Part shown: positions 18,956 through 31,365 of the stretch, piece after piece
Layout of the letters: every line of letters starts with the position of its first letter
Position numbering within the stretch: the first letter of the stretch is position 1
Assembly (NCBI GenBank): GCA_033060915.1
Contig: CM065393.1
Span: forward strand, 6,948,501 to 7,012,500
Source: Euryodendron excelsum
Lineage: Eukaryota; Streptophyta; Magnoliopsida; Ericales; Pentaphylacaceae
Reading direction: 5' to 3'
Length of the DNA stretch: 64,000 nt
The notes under the pieces: generated by a model
The model's database searches: none
What the model saw: only the letters and a program-made list of their open reading frames with translations
What the model was told of the DNA's origin: nothing
Made by a program: the position numbers and the translations under genes

Positions 18956-21019
18956 GGCACCTTTCTCCACCTGCTAACACAGTTGTAGTTTTGTTAGACT
19001 TTTATAGTTTGAGGCTGTGTGTTGGCCTTTATGGATGATGATTATTGACGGTTATATGTATATTATTGCTATTATCTTTTTGTTTCTTTGCATGAGATGA
19101 TGGTTGGTTTTTCCTTTTAGCCTTGTTTTGAATGTATGCATGTGAAAATATAATGAATACGAATGTAAACATAGGAGTACAGAAATCATGACACACATGA
19201 AATGGTGAGTATGTGCAAGCTTGTGAAAAAGGTGGGTGTATTGTTGCACGTATTTAGGCAAAGCACATAGGTACACATAACTTTATGAAAACATGCCTAA
19301 TGGTATGTTTCGATTTTCTGGGTTTAACTGAGTACCCCCCGGGAGCTGATCATTTAGGACTTTTGATCCTCCCTTGAAGGTTCCCTTCTTTGTTATGCCC
19401 TTTTCTTATCGTGATGAGATAGTAGTTGTCCCATTCTTATGGTTTTCATCTTCTGACCCGACTCTCCTCTCTCTTACTGGAAAAGGAAAAACCTGTCACT
19501 CGCTTGATTTCCTCTAGAGGGCCTCACCTTTAGTCTAGTGAACTCTCTAGGCGACCACTGGACTAACATTTGACAAAGGAGCGGATAGTTTCCATCCCCA
19601 ATCCGAGAAGGCTTTATTTTGAACCATAATGTAGGCTAAGTTTAGGGTGAGAAATGAAGGGTATGTAGCCTCAAACAATTTCTCTACTCCTTAACGGGGG
19701 TGATAATGAACAGAACCACCTTGAGTAAGTTTTTGTTGTTTTGTTCACCTTTTCTCTACGAATGTCGCCATTTTCTTTTGAACTTATTTAGACTAAGTAA
19801 TCTTATTTGATCTAAGGGGACTTTTTCGCAGGTTGTAATGTGGCTAGGTTATGGGTTTTTGAAAGGAAGGGTATTGAAGGCTCAAAGTGTTACATTCTTC
19901 CTGGGGTTTACCGGTGATCACCTTTTCAGGTCTTTTCCTTTTTGGGTCTCTTTTTCTCTCTTTTTTTTTTTTTGCGTACAAACTTCCACCCACATAGGGC
20001 TCATCATTTCCTTTGATTTTTGCCCCAGCATTGCCACTTGCACAGTCTGTTGATTTCCTAGAGGCATCATATCAATCATTTTTCCTTTTTTTTTGAGTGT
20101 TGCTTTGTTTCCTTCCTCTTTTGATGTACGAGGAAGCTTTCTTTCTCCTCACGTTCCCTTTTTGTGACCTTCCTTTCCAAATTTACTTTCACCCATTGTG
20201 GGCTGTGATCACCAACATGGGTTTGCTGAAGGAATATGATTTGGCTCAAAAGAGGTTTTTCAAAGGGGTTTCTTTTAATTGTATGGTAGAAGAATAGATG
20301 GCCTCTCTTCCTTTCAAACAAGATTGCTTAGTCTATGAAGTTTAGTCTTAGAGTTTTGCGTCATCCTTTGAGATAAGCAGATGTTAATTGAATCGTTTCG
20401 TTACTCGAGCTTGCCCTAGTGTGGGGGGTGGTTCCTGGTTAGGGTGTTTGAATGAAAATCACTTGCGGCTCAAGTGGGCTGTTCAAAGGAACTGCTTTGC
20501 TACTTTAGGGAATTTAAAGTGATGGCTTCTCTTCCTTTCGAGGGTCTAACTGTCGACTGCTTTGCCATGGCATCCTCCAAGCGCCACCCTTTTTCTGTGA
20601 TCCTCTCTGTCTCTCTCTCTCTCCCCTTTCTTTAGTGTTTTCTCTCTTTGGATCAGGAACGATCCGTATAGATGAGGGTGCGCGTACTATCCCCCCTTTT
20701 AAGTCAAGGCATATCAATAAGAAGAGAAATTTCTAAGAAAAGGGCAAGCACTGAAGATGATAGATGCAAACTTTAAACTTTTTTTCTTTCATTTCAAAAG
20801 TTTTATGTACACGATAAGCTTTTGATTAACAAAAGGTAAAAGTAGAGTTGACAAAACAGAGTTAACAGGAAAGTAAAAGGCAAAGTTTGATATAAGAACA
20901 TCCATTTGATAGTCACTTCCTCAGGCAAGCTTTGGAACCACGCCTGCCTCTTCCATGCTCCATCCACTGACTTCTTCACTTGGTTATGCTAGACGAATTG
21001 ATGCATCGGGCTGCAGAGT
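18956..21019. other. Interior of the giant element without recognised coding sequence
   Basis: This is where protease, RT, RNase H and integrase would lie between gag and the 3' part. I searched both strands for the YxDD, WRMCxDY and D,D-35-E style blocks and saw none. A (CT)n run occurs at about 20,603-20,632. Several T-rich stretches occur on the plus strand. Confidence 0.55.
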
Positions 21020-23099
21020 GTTAGGGATTAGAGGTCATAGTGCAGTTAGGGATTCTTCCTTTTCCTTCCCTTGCTCCAGTAGGGTCATTGAGGTTGTGCA
21101 TCCCATCTGGTGACCCTTGATGGCTTTCCTTTGGTTGGATGGTTTTCTCTTACTCAGCTTCTTGGGGTTCCACAACCATGCTTTCCTCTAAGACTTGCGA
21201 CGGCTTTCCCTTGGCTTCTTCTTTTTTAACTTCCTCCTTGTTAATTTCAGCAAACAAGCTATCCAAATCACCTTCATTGAACTCAAACGGTGGGTTTGGC
21301 AATTTTGGCTCATAAATGCCCCAGCCCATATCCTCATTATCGAAGAGCTCCTCTTTTTAGCGGGCCTCAGTTTCGGCATATCTGGGGTGTAGGAATTCTT
21401 CTCCCCAACCATCAATAGGTGCAATATCAGCGGGAATGTTTGCAATGGGCTCATCCACGAGCCAGTCAAGAGGATCTTGCTCTTGACTTGCATTGTAGAG
21501 ATAGATAGGGCATGGCGGTAGTTCTTTTTCCCAGTCACTTTCTTCCTCAATGTCTGACTCGCCCTCGAAGTATTCTGCAACCATCCGGATCTGCCTCTCC
21601 TTCGGTGATGATATTGACAGCATGGTCTGGCAAAGGATTTGCCGTGACATTGGGAGTGGGGACTGATTTTGCTTCCTGGGTATTGATGACCTTGTTATCC
21701 ATGAGATCTTGGATTTTATGCTTCAAAGAGAAACAGGATTTTATGTCATGCCCCTATCCCCCAGGATGGTATTCGTAGGCAAGGGCAGGATTGAAGGTTG
21801 GCGGCAATGGGCTTGGTAATGGCTGCCGGGGAATAAGGTTTATGTGCTTGGCCTTGAGGAGTTCATGATAGGCCTCTGTTTGAGTACATGCCAAACGAGT
21901 GAACTCTCGGTTCCGCCAGTTGTTTTTGCTAGGGTTGAGGTACGGTCGGGCTGCGATGGGTTTGATTGCAGGTGCCTGGGTATTAGCAATGGGGATGTTA
22001 ATGATGGGAGCAGGTGATGGTGGTCGAGGTTGGTATTAAGGATAGTATGGATGTTGCTATGTTGGCAGGATGGCAGATACCACTCCTTCTTTCTTGCCAA
22101 TACCCCGAGTGGTTGCTACTTTCTTAGCCGCATTTGCAAATCCTTCATTTATCTTAGCATAGGGGTCCATGATTCTGCTAGTTTTCAATCCATTCTCAAT
22201 CATTTCTCCTTATATTATCAACTCGGAAAAACTCTTTCCAATGCTTAGGCACAGACACTCATAGTACAGACCTTGGAAAGTATTTACAAACAGCTACACA
22301 TACTCTTTTTCCAGTAGTGGGGGGTTGACTTGAGCAACTGCCTCCCTCCATCTCAGAGCGTAGCTTTTGAAGCTTTCCTTTTCCCTTCGGGTCATCATCA
22401 TCAAGACACACCTATCTATGGTTAGGTCACTATTATGTCGATATTGGGACCGGAAGGCCGTGACCAATTCATTCCAAGTTGTAATCTTTCTCAAATCTTA
22501 ACGGGCAAACCATTGTAGTGTGGGCCCAATCAGGTTATGTTGAAACATTTTCATTTGGAGTTTGGGGTTATTTCCATGGCCACTTAATGCCCAGCGTATG
22601 GCCTCAGGTGAGCCACGGGATCCCCACTTCCATCATACTTTTGGAAATCGGGCATCTTGAATTTGGGCGGCCTTGGGTGATTAGGAAAGAAGCATAGCTC
22701 ATCATAAGATGTCCCACTGAAGGTGTCATGACCTTGTAGGCTGCGCAGGGACTCTTCTAAGCCTTGTATCATGAGATCAAGAGGGTCCGGGCTTTCTTTC
22801 TTTGATGTGGCAGTTAGCAAAATGGTTTCAGGGTTATCTTCTTCTCCTTCCTCAATGTGCACCGCTTTGGGGAGTACTTTGTTCTTCCCCGCATTATCGG
22901 TTTGCAGGACGACCCTTGGCGGGATAGCTTCAGTTTCTTTGGGGTGGGACGCCGAGGCTAACGGATTCATGGCAGGTCCTTTGAAGGCCATCAGTTGTAC
23001 AAGCTTGAACATCTCGTCTATTTTTGCCTTCATCTCGTTCACTTCCTCTCGTGTCACCGAGTTGTTTTGTTGATCAAGGGTGTTGCCTTCACTTGTCAT
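21020..23099 (-). pseudogene. Tat/Ogre-like gag with acidic C-terminal extension
   Basis: The minus-strand ATG at 23,099 opens 171 residues: a polar head with a short helical VNEMKAKIDEMFKLVQLM, then CFFPNHPRPPKFKMPDF and KYDGSGDPVAHLR, the start of the retrotransposon gag domain. After a shift near 22,590 the domain continues with KITTWNELVTAFRSQYRHNS and REKESFKSYALRWREAVAQV (22,494-22,294). Other frames add MDPYAKINEGFANAAKKV, and near 21,760-21,700 GHDIKSCFSLKHKIQDL, the degenerate zinc-knuckle block of this lineage. An acidic stretch (EGESDIEEESDWEKE, 21,650-21,357) and a Glu/Lys-rich tail follow. Gag packages the element RNA into particles. At least three frameshifts and several stops break it. 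Confidence 0.8.
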
Positions 23100-24703
23100 T
23101 TGTGCTACTCATTGTCAGGTAAAGACCGGTGTTCGGAGCACATGGGGCATTCACGTTCCTCTTTTTCCTTTTCTAGGAGCAATGGTGACCTAAAATGCAA
23201 GCAGTGTCGGCAAAAACTATTGCTAGTCTTTTGATGAGACGAGGGGGGAAATAGAAAATAAGGAAAACAAAACATAAGGATTATATGTTAGATTGTGGAT
23301 TTAGAAAGATTTTATGCAATGCATGGCCTAAGGATGCCCCTGCCTTGTGAGGGGAACTAGGCATGATGTGTTGGCTCATGTCTGGAGATAGGGGGTTGCC
23401 CCTGCATGCGATACTGTACCTGTGTGAGCCTGTTCATTTATTCATTCGCACATTCATTCATTGGACGTAAATAACAACTTTATTAAAATGAATTCTCCTT
23501 GTACAAAATTTTCCAAAAATACATTGAACTAGGGAGGGGGAACATTTTCCTTGGGACTTTTGCCTATTCTATATTTACATCATGGGATCCTAAACTACTC
23601 TTGAGTCTTCAGATTCGCCTTCTTGGGTGAAAGTTGGTGGGAGATCTTGATTTGAGTTCCCCCTTTGTCTTCTTGGCAGCCCTATCTCCATGAGCGAAGA
23701 GGGATTAGGGCCCTTCTTTGAAAAATGACTTTGATGCATGTCATGAATCCTTAGGGTCTCTTGGTACCCTTAGGAGTTTCGGGTTGGCTTGATTTGAGCT
23801 AGAGAGTTTTTGGGCCTTTCTCTAGGGGTTGATTGGATACATGAAGATGCAGTGACTTGAGTTACTTTAAGAACTCTTGTCTTGAAATGAATTCCGATGC
23901 ATTAGTAGTTATGATGCGAAAGGATACATACAGAATAAAATGGTAAGAATTAAATAGCATAACAGCATGAATTGAACATAATATATAAAGGAAAAATAAA
24001 ATGGTCGCCCTTTCCTCCTTGATTTTGAAAATGACGCGTGTGTCCTAAATCCGGCAGAGGTTCGGCTATGCATGGGGTGTTATATGAGCATGAGGTTGGG
24101 GGTTTACTAACGCTTCTTGAAAAAGCTCAGCTCCCGAACCTTCAAACCTTCGATGTCCACCCTTAAAAGGGTGAACTCCATCTTTGGCTAATGGTTCGAG
24201 CGGGGGAACTATCAAGAGACCGTAGGCTAAGAAACTGACGCAACATCCGCTCACAATCAATATACTGCTCCCCCTTCTATCTAGAAGGGTAGTAACCAGG
24301 TAATATATGCAAAATGTAAATGCAAGTGAGCGCACCAAGTGTGTGTGGAATTTTTGAAAATGGAGGAAAGGACTCAACAACACACATCACATCATGTACA
24401 TTCATCACATATATGGCAAAAAATAAGACATTAAAATAAATGTGAACAAAGGTCCACCTACAAAAGAAAAATACAAAGAGTTAGTAACTTTTCGAAAAAC
24501 TTGATGCAAGATAAGATGGATGGTTAATATAAGAACATGAATGTAAGCCATGAATGCAAGTGATGACACTTATTTGAAAATTGTTTTGAAAAATAAATTT
24601 GCTTTGGAAAAATTTGAGAAGTGGATAAAACTGGACAAAGTAACCGAAGGTTCTGGGTGAGTGAAGGGTGAGGGGACACGTTAATGGCCTAACCCTCTAA
24701 GTC
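23100..24703 (-). other. 5' leader of the giant element (primer site to gag)
   Basis: About 1.6 kb between the primer binding site and the gag start. It includes a 105-residue open frame at 24,066-24,383 with no recognisable motif, which I do not call a gene. No equivalent of the extra 5' ORF of true Ogre elements was recognised. Confidence 0.5.
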
Positions 24704-24721
24704 TCTCCAGCGGAATCGCCA
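24704..24721 (-). other. Primer binding site matching tRNA-Arg 3' end
   Basis: Minus strand reads TGGCGATTCCGCTGGAGA, two bases after the LTR end. Its complement, TCTCCAGCGGAATCGCCA, differs at two positions from the 3' end of plant tRNA-Arg as I remember it. tRNA-Arg priming is typical of Ogre/Tat elements. Confidence 0.75.
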
Positions 24722-27700
24722 GCTGCAGTGCCCCAGTTTTTAGGTCCAAGGTCCTTTCAGTTCGGAGACCAAAGCATGGAACTCTGTCATTAGAACTCAT
24801 CCTCCTAGAAGGACGAGTGCGACTATTTTTGAATTGAAATTGGTTTGATTAAGTGACTTTTAAGGAAAATAGGAGTCGCCACCTAACTTGATTAAGGCGA
24901 GTTAGGTCACCTAAAACTAAGTGTTAATCCAAAGATTAAACTTAAGTTTTTTGGAAAAGGTTTTGAAACAAAACAACTCCCTCGAGAGAGGGTTTTTGAG
25001 AAAATGGGTTGTTTGGCAACCTTTAGAAAGTTTTAAGCCCTTTAGAAAGTAACTCCTTTTTGGTCATTTGAAATAGAAATCTATGGTCTGGGGGTTGGTT
25101 ACGTGTAGGGAAGATATCTTTAAATCATCACTCCACCCTGCCCTTTCAGTTCCTATATATCTAATCACCCTTTGTTCACTCACTAGAATAACCAGTTATC
25201 ATTATCCACTTAATATCCATTTTAGAACTTTGAAGACGAGATCTAGTCATCACTTTTTGGATGAATGATGCATGATGCAAGTTTTGGAAAAAGTTTGAAA
25301 GCTTGGGAGTTTTAAAGGGGTTTGAGATGGAAACTTTGAATTGATACAAACTTTTGAAGAGGGGATTATGGTTGAAATAGAAGTTATGACTGCACCATTT
25401 TAGGTTGCCTACGTATCTCATTTAGTGAGAATCACGTCATTCGTAGTTCGAGCAAGAACCCGATGGAAAATAGGCACATTAGGGCCTTTGGAATGTTTTG
25501 AAAACACTTCGAAGTCTTTGGAGAGATGTGAAGATACTTTGAAGTCTTTGGAAAGAGAGCATTTGAGAGTTTTGATTTTGGATATTGGAGTATTTTTGGA
25601 ATAGGACTTGAAGGTTGTTGAAAAGTACTCTTGAAATGGGGTTTTGAAGCGTTTTGAAATGTTTTTAGAACAACTCAAGGGAGCTTTGGGAAAGCTTTGA
25701 AATAACTCAAGAGAGTTTTGAAAATGTTTCCAAGTCTTGTTTTGAAAATCTTGTAAGTACGATTTTGGAATGTTGTAGTAAATTGGTCTTTGAAAAGTTT
25801 TTGAAAGTGGTTTTTGAAAACACCTAGGACTTTGGAACTCTAATATGGACAACCTTGAAAGTTGAACTTAATGTATCACCTTCCCTTGGAATCCCTAACC
25901 ATAAAAGGGGTAGGGACACCTTGGGATCGTGAGTTCTTGAAAACGTTTTTGAAGGTTGAATGTAGGAGTATTTGAAAAGGTTATAGAGTCAGTTTTTGAA
26001 ATCTCAAAAGAGTAGGAGGATTTGAAAAAATGGGTTATGAGAGTAGTTTTGAGAGGTCGTTCAAAAGGGGTTCATGAGTTGGAACCTTGAAGTATACTAA
26101 CCTAAGTTAAGTTGGCCTAAGTTTAAGGGTGACCTAAGGTTAACTAACTTGGGTTAGGTTAACCTAGAGTTAAGGTGACCACGGGTGAACTAACTTGGGT
26201 TTGGTTAACCTAGGTGTTAACTAACTAAGGTTGGGTTAATCAAAGGTTAAGGTGAACTATGGTTAACTAACTCGAGTTAAGTTAATCTAGGGTTAGTCAA
26301 CTAGGGTTAAGTTAACCTAGGGTTGGATAACTAGGGTCAAGTTAACCTAAAGTTGGACAACTAGGGTCAAGCTAACCAAGGGTTGAATTGGAAGATGGTT
26401 TTGAAAGGTGGTTTAATGCATTTTTAGAAAGAGTTTTGAAAAACAAATCATGTTATGCAAAGGATTTTGGTAGACAACCTTTTTGAATATTTTTTTCATA
26501 AAAATTTGACTCTAGCCAAGAGCATGGTTTATATGGTTGGTGTTTGAAAGAACCATTCCAAAGAAGGTTTTCTTAGGACCATTATAACCTTTATCTTGAC
26601 AAGAGTGGGGATTTCAAGAGTCAATATGATGACAACTTTTGGAAAATCATTTTTATGCAAAGATAGAGAGAATGAATCTTTGAAACCATTTTTGAGAAAA
26701 AGATTTTGAAAACTATTTTTAAAGGGAACCATTCCAACAAGTTAGGGTTCCTATGGCCTATGTAAAGGGAGACCACTCAATAGAGGGTTCCATGGGGCCA
26801 TTCCAACCACTAATGTTAAGAGAATAGAAACCTTAAAAATCAAGGAGTTTGAAAATCAGTTTTGTGCAAGAACAAAAAGAGAAGGGAATCATTCTAACAA
26901 TTTAGGTCTCCTATGGCCAATATAAAAAGGAAACCACTTAAGAGAGGGTTCCATGGTGGTATTTCAACCACTAAACTTGAAAGAATAGAAACCTTGGGAC
27001 TTAGAGAGTTTGAAAACCATTTTCATGCAAGGATAAAAAGAGAAGGGAGTCATTCTCACAATTTAGGGCTCCTATGGCCAATGTAAAAGGGAGACTGTTG
27101 CGCCCAGATTGTTCGCACTCGAGGAATACACACACAAATGGAAAAAATATTGTACTCTCTCGTTAGAACTCACCCTCCTAGATGAATGAGTGTGACTAGG
27201 TTTGAATTAAAAATATATTTGAATAAAGGGCTTTTAGAAAATAATTGGAGTCGCCACCTAACTTGATTAAGGTGAGTTAGGTCACCTAAAAACTAAGCAT
27301 AATCTGAGGATCACACTTAGGGTTTTTGAAAACGATTTTGAAAATACTACCTCAAGAGAGGGTTTTAAGAAAATAGGTTGTTTGGCAACCTTTAGAAAAT
27401 ATTTAAGCCCTTTTTGAAAATAAACTCTATTTTGGTCTTTGAAAACAGTGATCCTAGGTTTGAAGGTTGGTCACGTGTAGGGAAGACACATTAAGCCATT
27501 ACCCTACCCCGCCTTTGCGGTACCTACATGTCTATTTACCCTAAATTCACCTATAAGAGTCTTTAACTAACAAACGTCTAATCCTATTTACTTTAGAAAA
27601 TAATTTTTTAAGAAGATATGATGCATGATATGTAAGTACAAAAAAAAAAATTTGAAAATAGATTTAAAAAGAACTTGATTTTATTTTTAAAAAAAATTGA

Positions 27701-30019
27701 AAAAGATAGATTTTAAATTGAAAAGAGATTTGAAAAGAGTTATGAAAATAGAAGCTTGAAAAAGATTGTGACTACACCCATGAGGGTTGCCTACTTATCC
27801 TTTTGGAGGAATCAGGTCAGTTGTAGTTCGGACTAGAGTTCGATAGACAATAGAAGGTATGACTCTAAGAAAGAGATTTTGATTGGAATTTGGATTGGAA
27901 AATTTAGAGATTGAACTTTGATTGAAAGATTTGAAAATATTTGATTTTGGGAAAGCTCGGTTTTAGGAAACCTAGACTTAAGAAAGACTTGAGTCTTAGG
28001 AAAGATTCAACTCGAGTGTTGAACTTGGATTCAGTAAGGGTTCGAATTAGGAAAGTTTTATTTTAGGAAAATGTCATTTTAGAAAAGTTCCATTTTAAGA
28101 AAGTTTTGGTTTAGGAAAGTTTTGAAATAAGAAAGGTTTTGAAATAGGGAAAAGGTTACATTTTAAGAAAATATTGGAATTGGAAAGTTTTGAATTTAGA
28201 ATATTTTGGAATAGGGAAGTTTTGAAAGTAACAAAGTTTTGAGTTTAGGAAGCTTTAGATTTGGAAAGATTTAAAGCTTTGAATTTGAAAAGTTGAAATT
28301 TGGAAAGGGATAGAATTAGGAAAGGGTTGAACTAGGAAAGATTTGAAAGCTTAATGTTTAAGGAAAGATTTGAAAGTTTTGGAAAATTTATGGTTTAGGA
28401 AGGTATGAGATTAGAAAAGAGTGAATTAGGAAAGGTTCAGATTAGGAAGGATTGAGATTCCTATTTCCTAAAATAAGGGATTGGATTTTGTTTCTAAATA
28501 GAGATGTTTTGATTTTGTTTCAAAAAACGGAGGATAGGATCTAGTTTCCTAAATGGGAAGATTGGGTTTGGTTTCCTAAAGGGAAGATTGGATTTGGCAT
28601 GAATTTGAAAAGATGGAGTTTTGAAAATTCTAGTTTTGGGAAGACTATAGTTTTGATGTAGAAAATAAGAGGTTTTGGAAACCTAGGTTTTGAGGCCAAA
28701 ATAAGGGATTGGAAATCATGTTTTTGGGAAGGAAAATGAGGGTTTCCTAATCGTTGGCTCTAAGGTTTAACTTGGACTCTAAGAAAAGGGATTTTTGAAA
28801 AGTGAGTTTTTTAGAAAGGGAGATTTTTGGGAAAGAAATCCTAGAGATGAGTTTTTAGAAAGTGAATTTGAAAAGAGAGAGTTTTTGGAAGGGGATTTTT
28901 GGAAGGAGATTGTTGGAAGCAATTTTTAGGAAAGAGATTTAGGGAGAGAGTTTTCTAAGAAGGAAACCTAGGGAGTGTTTTTAGGAAAGGAATTTTGAAA
29001 AGAGCTTTTTAGAAAGGAGTTTAAAAAGAAGTTTTGAAAAATAGATTTTTGGAGAGAGTTTTTGAAAACAATTTTGGAAAGAAAATTGGAGAGAGTTTAT
29101 GGAAAGCATGTTAGAAAAGAGATTTTTAGAAGGAGAGATTTGAAAAGAGAGGTTTTAGAAAGCTTATAAAAATATCTCACTTTCCTAAAGCGATTCTAAC
29201 CATAAAAAGGTTAGAGCCACTTTAAGATAGTAGTTTTGAAAACAACAATGTTTTAAAAATATGGACCATATTGGTCACTTTAAATGTAACACTTTCCTAA
29301 AGCAACCTTAACCATGAAAATGCTAGAATCACCCTAGGATTGTGATTTTGAAAACAAGGTTTGAAAAAGAAGATTTTGATGCAATTTTTGAAAGTAGTTT
29401 GAAAACGAATTTTGGAAGAATGTAAGATCATGAAATGCACAATGCAAATTGGGGTCGTGAACATGCAAGGTTAAGGCTTCACCACATAATTAAGGGGGCC
29501 GAACCCATGTGGTCTCCAGTTAGACTAAAAGAAAGCCCCTGACACAGTGACTCTCCAATAGCCTAATCCTACACATGGATCAGAAAGTCCCTTGTTTCAA
29601 GCATGCAAGAAAGGGGCAAAAGAAGATGGGGGATTAAAATAGAAGAAAACCCAAGTGGGTTAGGAGCGAGAAGAGGGGGAAGATGTGTAAACGTAAATAA
29701 CAAGCCTACCTTGTGTCTTCTTTATTTTGCTTAGCTTTACGCGCTTTGCTTTGTTTGCTTCGCTTCGGTCTTCACTTCAGTCTTCAAGAGTTTGTCTTCA
29801 ATCTTCAAAGCTTCAAAGTTGCAGCAATCCAAGCCTTCAATGGAGGGTTTGAGGCTAGTGTTTGAGTATATGAGAGTGTATGAAGGCTAGGGTTTGTGTA
29901 TGGAGGCTAGGGTTTGGAAACCTAAAGGAGACTAGGGTTTTGGGAGAATACGAGCTCTGTATATCGAAGAGTAAGGTTTTTAGATTGAGTTTGCGGACCT
30001 CTTTCACGTTGGAGGAGAC

Positions 30020-30034
30020 TCTGTATTTATAGAC
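30020..30034 (-). promoter_or_regulatory. TATA box of the nested LTR
   Basis: Minus strand reads TCTATAAATACAGAG. It sits about 1.5 kb inside the LTR from its U3 end, comparable to the TATA position in the host LTR. Confidence 0.6.
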
Positions 30035-31159
30035 AAGGGAATGACCTGGCACCTGTTGCAGTGGCACCAGGCCAAATATTGGCTTGGTGCCACTAGTAGT
30101 GGCGCCAGCCACTTAGGAAAGTTTTAAGGTTGGCAAGCAACGTATCTTGAAAAGATTTGGGCGCCTGTACTAGTGACTACCATGCAATTTTTAGCCTGGC
30201 TTCACTAGGAGTGACTCCGGAAGGTTCGGGAAGCATTTAAGGGACTGGAAATGGCCCGGAAGGCTGGAAAAGGGCAGGAACCCTTAAATAGGGTCTCGGG
30301 GGTATTTGACTTGAAAAATGAGGACATGATGTGTTAGAAGGGTTGATCGGACCATTAGGGGCAAAATAGTCAATTGAGCCAAAAAGCTGCCGGGATGGAC
30401 TCAGAATATCCCGGAAGAAGAGTCGAGATTTGAAAACATTATTTAGAATGTTTCCAAAGGCTACCGGTTTGATACCCAGAGCCGGTGTGGTCAGAAAAGG
30501 TGACCAGCCCACTAAGGGCAAAACGGTCATTTCGCAAAATGGTCATCTTGACCGGAAAGTCTTGGAATTGGCTCGAAACTGACTAGAAGGCACCTAATCA
30601 TGCCGGATTGCTTTTAAGACAATCTTGGAAGGGTGGACTTACCGTTCTGAGGACTTAGGTATGTTCTCGAGAAACGTGCTAAAAAATGGCCCTAGGGGCA
30701 GTTTGGTCATTTTTCACCGAAGTGGACTAGCAGGCACTAGTGTTGACCTGGGTTTTGAGTGTTTCCGCCACTCTAACGGTGGTCCCATGATACAAGGGTT
30801 TGTGGGCAATTCCCTATATCGATATGTTTGCAAGTATTTCCACTACTTTGATGGTTGCGATGTTTGTGAGTACTTTTGCTACTTTGACGGTTCGCGATCA
30901 TTCCCGAGACTGCCTGATCTCGGGAAGCTGCTAAAAGGACTTAGAGCTTGAGAAGTCAACTTTCTCGAAAGGCGGGCCGAAACAGACATTTCTGTATTGG
31001 CAAGCTAGCAGGTGCCAAAGGTGGACCATTTTACTATCTAGGGGACTTGGGGTCTCGTCTTGGTTGATAAGTTTAAAGGGACTTACCATTCCAAAAAAAC
31101 TTTATTCAAAAAACGTGCCGGATTGGATAGACTTACCATTTCGAGGAATCAGCTTTCTC

Positions 31160-31365
31160 GAGAGAGGGATTGGAATTGGAATGGGAAAGGGGGCTTACGG
31201 TCTTCAGAAAGACGTGCCTGTTGGAATTGAAAAGGGGACTTACCATCTTCTGAAAGACGTGCCTATTAGAATTAGAAAGGGGACTTACCGTTTTCGGAAA
31301 GACGTGCCTATTGGAATTAGAAAGGGAACTTACCGTCTTTGGAAAGACGTGCCTGTGGGATTGGA
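31160..31365. repeat. Hairpin tandem repeat (CGTCTTCGGAAAGACG units)
   Basis: Four to five units of about 53 bp read TTGGAATTGAAAAGGGGACT then TACCGTCTTCGGAAAGACG and TGCCTGTTGG with changes. CGTCTT and AAGACG face each other across a 3-4-base loop. The same array is in the U3 fragment at 42,400-42,575. Confidence 0.75.

Noticed and set aside
24066..24383. 105-residue frame as the extra 5' ORF of Ogre elements
   Set aside because: Position is suitable but no similarity or domain is recognisable, and it is short.
25418..25852. 144-residue minus-strand open frame inside the giant LTR
   Set aside because: Low-complexity Phe/Ser/Lys text from C-poor LTR DNA; the homologous stretch in the other LTR (10,495-10,930) is not preserved as a frame.
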